This document shows, one piece after another, positions 7,019 through 7,207 of a DNA stretch of 7,207 bases (position 1 is the first letter of the stretch; each line of letters opens with the position of its first letter). A program made the position numbers and the translations under genes. Below the pieces are notes generated by a model that was given only the letters and a program-made list of their open reading frames with translations, had not been told where the DNA came from and made no database searches. Source of the DNA: Bacteroidales bacterium (GTDB lineage: Bacteria > Bacteroidota > Bacteroidia > Bacteroidales > Dysgonomonadaceae); the NCBI GenBank assembly GCA_012841425.1, contig DUUR01000105.1, positions 1 through 7,207 of the forward strand, in the 5' to 3' direction.

Positions 7019-7151
7019 ACTATTAATAATGCATTTTTACTAATTTGAGTTTGTTCACACTTCACTCTTAATTTGACCATACCTTGCTCTTACCTCGTTC
7101 GTTTAAACTCCCATTATAATAAGAGATGTTAAGTATTTTATACGACTTAAT

Positions 7152-7165
7152 TATAATTTATGTTA
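7152..7165. repeat. 14-bp direct repeat, copy 2 (promoter-distal)
   Basis: This is the second exact copy of TATAATTTATGTTA. The flanking bases differ from copy 1 on both sides, so the match is exactly 14 bp rather than part of a longer duplication. Confidence 0.4.
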
Positions 7166-7207
7166 TAAGCATGTTCAATTAAGGAAAAGAGCCCAAACAG
7201 ACAGAAA

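Larger units (their letters stand above)
6655..7207. other. Non-coding upstream region of the susCD operon
   Basis: These 553 bp carry no credible gene on either strand; the longest frames are short, AT-driven and lack family features. The stretch holds the candidate susC promoter box, the stem-loop, the direct repeats and the dyads listed separately. A few minus-strand codons at the right edge could be the tail of an upstream gene (stops appear within about 60 bp in every frame), but nothing recognisable is encoded. The size is large for a simple promoter region and fits a regulated nutrient-uptake operon whose regulator lies outside the window. Confidence 0.7.

Noticed and set aside
6706..7078. 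An 11-bp repeat TTAATTTGACC at 6706-6716 and 7068-7078, with a related TAATTTGAG near 7041
   Set aside because: It is short and mostly A/T, and by composition about 0.2 such pairs are expected in the spacer, so it is not worth a separate element call.
7080..7207. A possible end of an upstream minus-strand gene or start of a + strand gene at the right edge
   Set aside because: All three minus-strand frames reach a stop within about 60 bp of the edge and the + strand ATGs close within 20 codons; nothing recognisable is encoded.

Overview
The window is a stretch of a Bacteroidota genome, probably chromosomal. The evidence is a SusC/SusD outer-membrane pair, AT-rich spacers, start codons without clear Shine-Dalgarno sequences, and candidate promoter boxes of the Bacteroidota TAnnTTTG type. 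The sequence does not let me name a genus. All four genes lie on the minus strand, so the biological order runs from high to low coordinates. Together they form a polysaccharide-utilisation-like nutrient-uptake and catabolism locus.

In order of transcription: (1) a long non-coding region (6655-7207) with candidate control elements: a TATATTTG promoter box, a 14-bp direct repeat, two dyads and a strong stem-loop; (2) a SusC/RagA TonB-dependent outer-membrane transporter (6654-3457); (3) its SusD/RagB surface lipoprotein partner (3445-1682), 11 bp downstream; (4) a rho-independent terminator (1641-1590); (5) a TIM-barrel sugar phosphate isomerase/epimerase-family protein (1497-505); (6) the N-terminal 150 residues of a Gfo/Idh/MocA-family NAD(P)-dependent oxidoreductase (451 to beyond the left edge).

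Working model: SusD captures and SusC imports a glycan fragment, glycoside or polyol across the outer membrane. The cytoplasmic or periplasmic oxidoreductase and isomerase/epimerase then act on the sugar by redox and carbonyl chemistry. No glycoside hydrolase, polysaccharide lyase, SusE/F-like protein or regulator is visible, but the window is cut at both ends. The substrate cannot be read from the sequence.

The genes themselves are ordinary members of known families. The most interesting signals are non-coding. A + strand stem-loop with a U-tract sits in the susC leader and could end a short antisense RNA. A 10-mer in that stem-loop recurs in the susD terminator loop. A 14-bp direct repeat has one copy where the -33 element of the susC promoter would be expected.
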